Assembly (NCBI RefSeq): GCF_009939005.1
Contig: NZ_JAACJS010000011.1
Location: 462,096-526,095, forward strand
DNA: 64,000 bases
Direction: 5' to 3'
Source: Sediminibacterium roseum
GTDB lineage: Bacteria > Bacteroidota > Bacteroidia > Chitinophagales > Chitinophagaceae
Of the stretch, positions 62,509-64,000 are shown piece after piece. The stretch's first letter is position 1. Every line of letters begins with the position of its first letter. The notes under the pieces were generated by a model. The model did not search any database, was not told where the DNA came from, and was given only the letters and a program-made list of their open reading frames with translations. The position numbers and the translations under genes are program-made.

Positions 62509-63591
62509 ATGAGAAAAAGTATTTTTTTTACGATCCATTCTTTTGCCGGCCTGCTGTCGGGGTTGTTTATTTTGTTGATGTCCCTATCGGGCGCGGCGCT
62601 TGTGTTTCACGAAGAACTGGATGCGCTGCAACATCCACCGGTTGCTGTGGCTGAAAATAAAACCCTGCTTCCTGTAGACAGCTGTTACAGGAGCCTGCAG
62701 AAGAAATATCCCCATGCGCAGGTAAGCAGTTGCAACCTGGCGGAAGACATTCACCATCCTTATGTTTTCTCGGCATACGATTCTTCTTTTGCGGAAGGCA
62801 AACAAACGATGCAGGTTTTTGTGCATCCGCAAACGGCAGAAATATTGTGGGTGCGGGGCGGAAGCAAAGACATGCGCAATAATTTTATGAGCTGGCTCAC
62901 TGTTTTTCACAATTCATTTCACCTGAAGAAAAAAGGAGAATGGCTGCTTGGCTTTTTTGCCGTGGTGTTTGTGATCAGCCTGCTTACGGGTGTTGTTCTT
63001 TACCGGAAAAACATCGCATCTGTTTTACGGTTCAGGAAAGAAATGTTCAGGCGGGCAAACATACACCAGCTGATCGGCGTGTATGCCCTGTTGTTCAACC
63101 TCATGATCGGCGTTACGGGGTATTGGATGCAGCGGTATGTTTTCAAAAAATCATTTTACCAAACCATGCAGCCTTATACGCCGGTGATCAAGCCATCGCC
63201 TGCATTGTTCTTCAACATCGACAGCGCCTTGCAGGGCGTGAAGAAACAGCATCCTTCATTCACGGGCTATATCATTTATTTCGCGCCAACGCAGAGCCGG
63301 AAAACGGCGGTTTACGGGAGCCGGCTTACCAACAGCTTCATCCACTCCAAAAAATTCGCCGACGTGGTTTATCTCGATAGTGTGGGCGGCATTGCAAAAA
63401 CAGCGTTTGTAAATGAAATAGAACCGTCCAGCCGCTACGACATCATCAATGCGCAAATACATTATGGAAGATTTGGCGGGTGGCCGGTGAAAGCATTGTA
63501 CAGTATTTTTGGATTGACGGGCGGATTGCTCAGCATCACCGGTTTCTTACTCTGGCTGCGCCGGGGCAGAACGGGGCGGCGGTCTAAATAA
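62509..63591 (+). CDS. PepSY-domain inner-membrane protein
   Basis: A 360-residue protein with four membrane segments (about 8-30, 145-165, 190-212 and 330-350) and a large periplasmic loop carrying PepSY-like parts, for example VFVHPQTAEILWVRGG. This is the PepSY-TM family that accompanies iron or siderophore uptake (PiuB-like) and may transfer electrons or act as ferric reductase. His residues in H10, VFHNSFHL and NIHQLIG could bind heme. It starts 17 bp after the DinB-superfamily gene, perhaps cotranscribed. Confidence 0.82.
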   Translation: MRKSIFFTIHSFAGLLSGLFILLMSLSGAALVFHEELDALQHPPVAVAENKTLLPVDSCYRSLQKKYPHAQVSSCNLAEDIHHPYVFSAYDSSFAEGKQTMQVFVHPQTAEILWVRGGSKDMRNNFMSWLTVFHNSFHLKKKGEWLLGFFAVVFVISLLTGVVLYRKNIASVLRFRKEMFRRANIHQLIGVYALLFNLMIGVTGYWMQRYVFKKSFYQTMQPYTPVIKPSPALFFNIDSALQGVKKQHPSFTGYIIYFAPTQSRKTAVYGSRLTNSFIHSKKFADVVYLDSVGGIAKTAFVNEIEPSSRYDIINAQIHYGRFGGWPVKALYSIFGLTGGLLSITGFLLWLRRGRTGRRSK

Positions 63592-63805
63592 CAACGTACC
63601 ATTTCCCTTCTGCGTCTTTGGCGTAATCGAGGCCATTGCTCATCCTGTGGACCTCTTTCTGTGTTTTCGGATCCACGAAAGAACGTTGCTCGAACACACG
63701 CATGCCGGTTTCCCTTGTCAGGTACATTTTCAGGGCCGCAACGGTGCCCTCCACTTCGTGGAGCCAGTCCTGGTCGCTGCTCTCTTTAACAAATGCACTG
63801 CTCAT
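63584..63805 (-). CDS. Small conserved hypothetical protein (73 aa)
   Basis: A 73-residue soluble protein starting MSSAFVKESSDQDWLHEVEG, with TRETGMRVFEQRSFVDPKT and ending KDAEGKWYVVI. I believe this is a conserved, uncharacterised Bacteroidota family. A Met nine codons upstream is possible, but MSSAFVKE is the likely start. Its end overlaps the end of the convergent PepSY gene by 8 bp. Function unknown. Confidence 0.68.
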   Translation of the reverse strand: MSSAFVKESSDQDWLHEVEGTVAALKMYLTRETGMRVFEQRSFVDPKTQKEVHRMSNGLDYAKDAEGKWYVVI

Positions 63806-63902
63806 GCTGCTTGTTTTTATGGTTTGATTCAAAAATCGTTCCTTTCATTTTAACTTCTTCACTCAACCCAACAATTGTAATTTTATCCTACAATCACCAC
63901 CT

Positions 63903-64000
63903 ATGTATGCTCGGCCCGTTCTCTTCCTGTTGTTGATTTCGCTTACTGCCGGGGCGCAGTATAAGACCTACCGGCTGAGCGACAAGGGAGATACGTTGAA
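63903..64000 (+). CDS. Start of an exported protein (partial)
   Basis: The frame opens with ATG at 63903 and runs to the window end. It encodes a signal peptide (MYARPVLFLLLISLTAGAQ) and the first mature residues YKTYRLSDKGDTLN. That start recalls exported Bacteroidota proteins with MORN/YwqK-like repeats, but the visible part is too short to decide. The AT-rich sequence TTGTAATTTTATCC directly upstream may include its promoter. Confidence 0.6.
   Translation, partial: MYARPVLFLLLISLTAGAQYKTYRLSDKGDTL

Overview
The window looks like a chromosomal segment of a free-living member of the Bacteroidota, most probably family Chitinophagaceae (family-level guess). The support is: Bacteroidota-type promoters (TTG/TTTG, about 19-20 bp, TAnnTTTG) in front of several genes; two type IX secretion genes (porW/sprE-like and porQ); a Bacteroidota-type L-rhamnose locus with a GntR regulator; a CarboxypepD_reg/TonB receptor; a head-GIN-domain protein; and many dispersed 7-bp AT-rich tandem repeats between genes. 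Nothing resembles a phage, an integrative element, an insertion sequence or a CRISPR array. The genes look like core and metabolic chromosome.

Layout. 0-6.4 kb: L-rhamnose catabolism on the minus strand (rhaT, aldolase/dehydrogenase fusion, rhaM, rhaI, and the first codons of one more gene), divergent from a GntR regulator. 6.6-12 kb: small hypotheticals, a C-terminal processing protease, a MurNAc/GlcNAc kinase plus MurQ pair for peptidoglycan recycling, and a TMEM175-like channel. 12-20.9 kb: a TPR histidine kinase, a lipoprotein, urocanate hydratase, EtfBA, a cupin and a YceI protein. 21-24.2 kb: sucC, then a minus-strand group with a SprT-like protein and two ATP-synthase-accessory-type membrane proteins without ATP synthase genes. 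24.2-34 kb: PorW/SprE-like TPR protein, PBP1A, PorQ and Lon. 34-38 kb: Der, Era, initiator tRNA-Met and a GIN-domain protein. 38-42.6 kb: a TPP riboswitch driving a TonB receptor, then two ferritin-like proteins. 42.6-48.5 kb: rhodanese, PASTA protein, Ddl, ferredoxin, LuxC-like reductase and HtrA. 48.5-60.4 kb: GH13 enzyme, APC permease, SSS symporter with two tiny membrane proteins, PIG-L deacetylase, M14 carboxypeptidase and gamma-glutamyltransferase. 60.4-64 kb: three DinB-superfamily proteins, a PepSY membrane protein, a small hypothetical and the start of an exported protein.

How the genes fit together. Rhamnose is imported, anomer-equilibrated, isomerised and cleaved; the rhamnulokinase step is not visible here. 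A cell-envelope theme recurs (MurNAc kinase/MurQ, PBP1A, Ddl, PASTA, CtpA, HtrA, PorW, PorQ). The 51-60 kb stretch encodes exported hydrolases next to a sodium symporter, which suggests scavenging.

The least explained material is non-coding: (i) heptanucleotide repeat arrays of at least three unrelated sequences, several touching start or stop codons; (ii) two long CACRGA-type inverted repeats; (iii) a roughly 30-bp-arm hairpin before the ferritin-like pair; (iv) a three-hairpin structured stretch ending in a terminator between ferredoxin and ddl. I found no clear new defence or mobile system.
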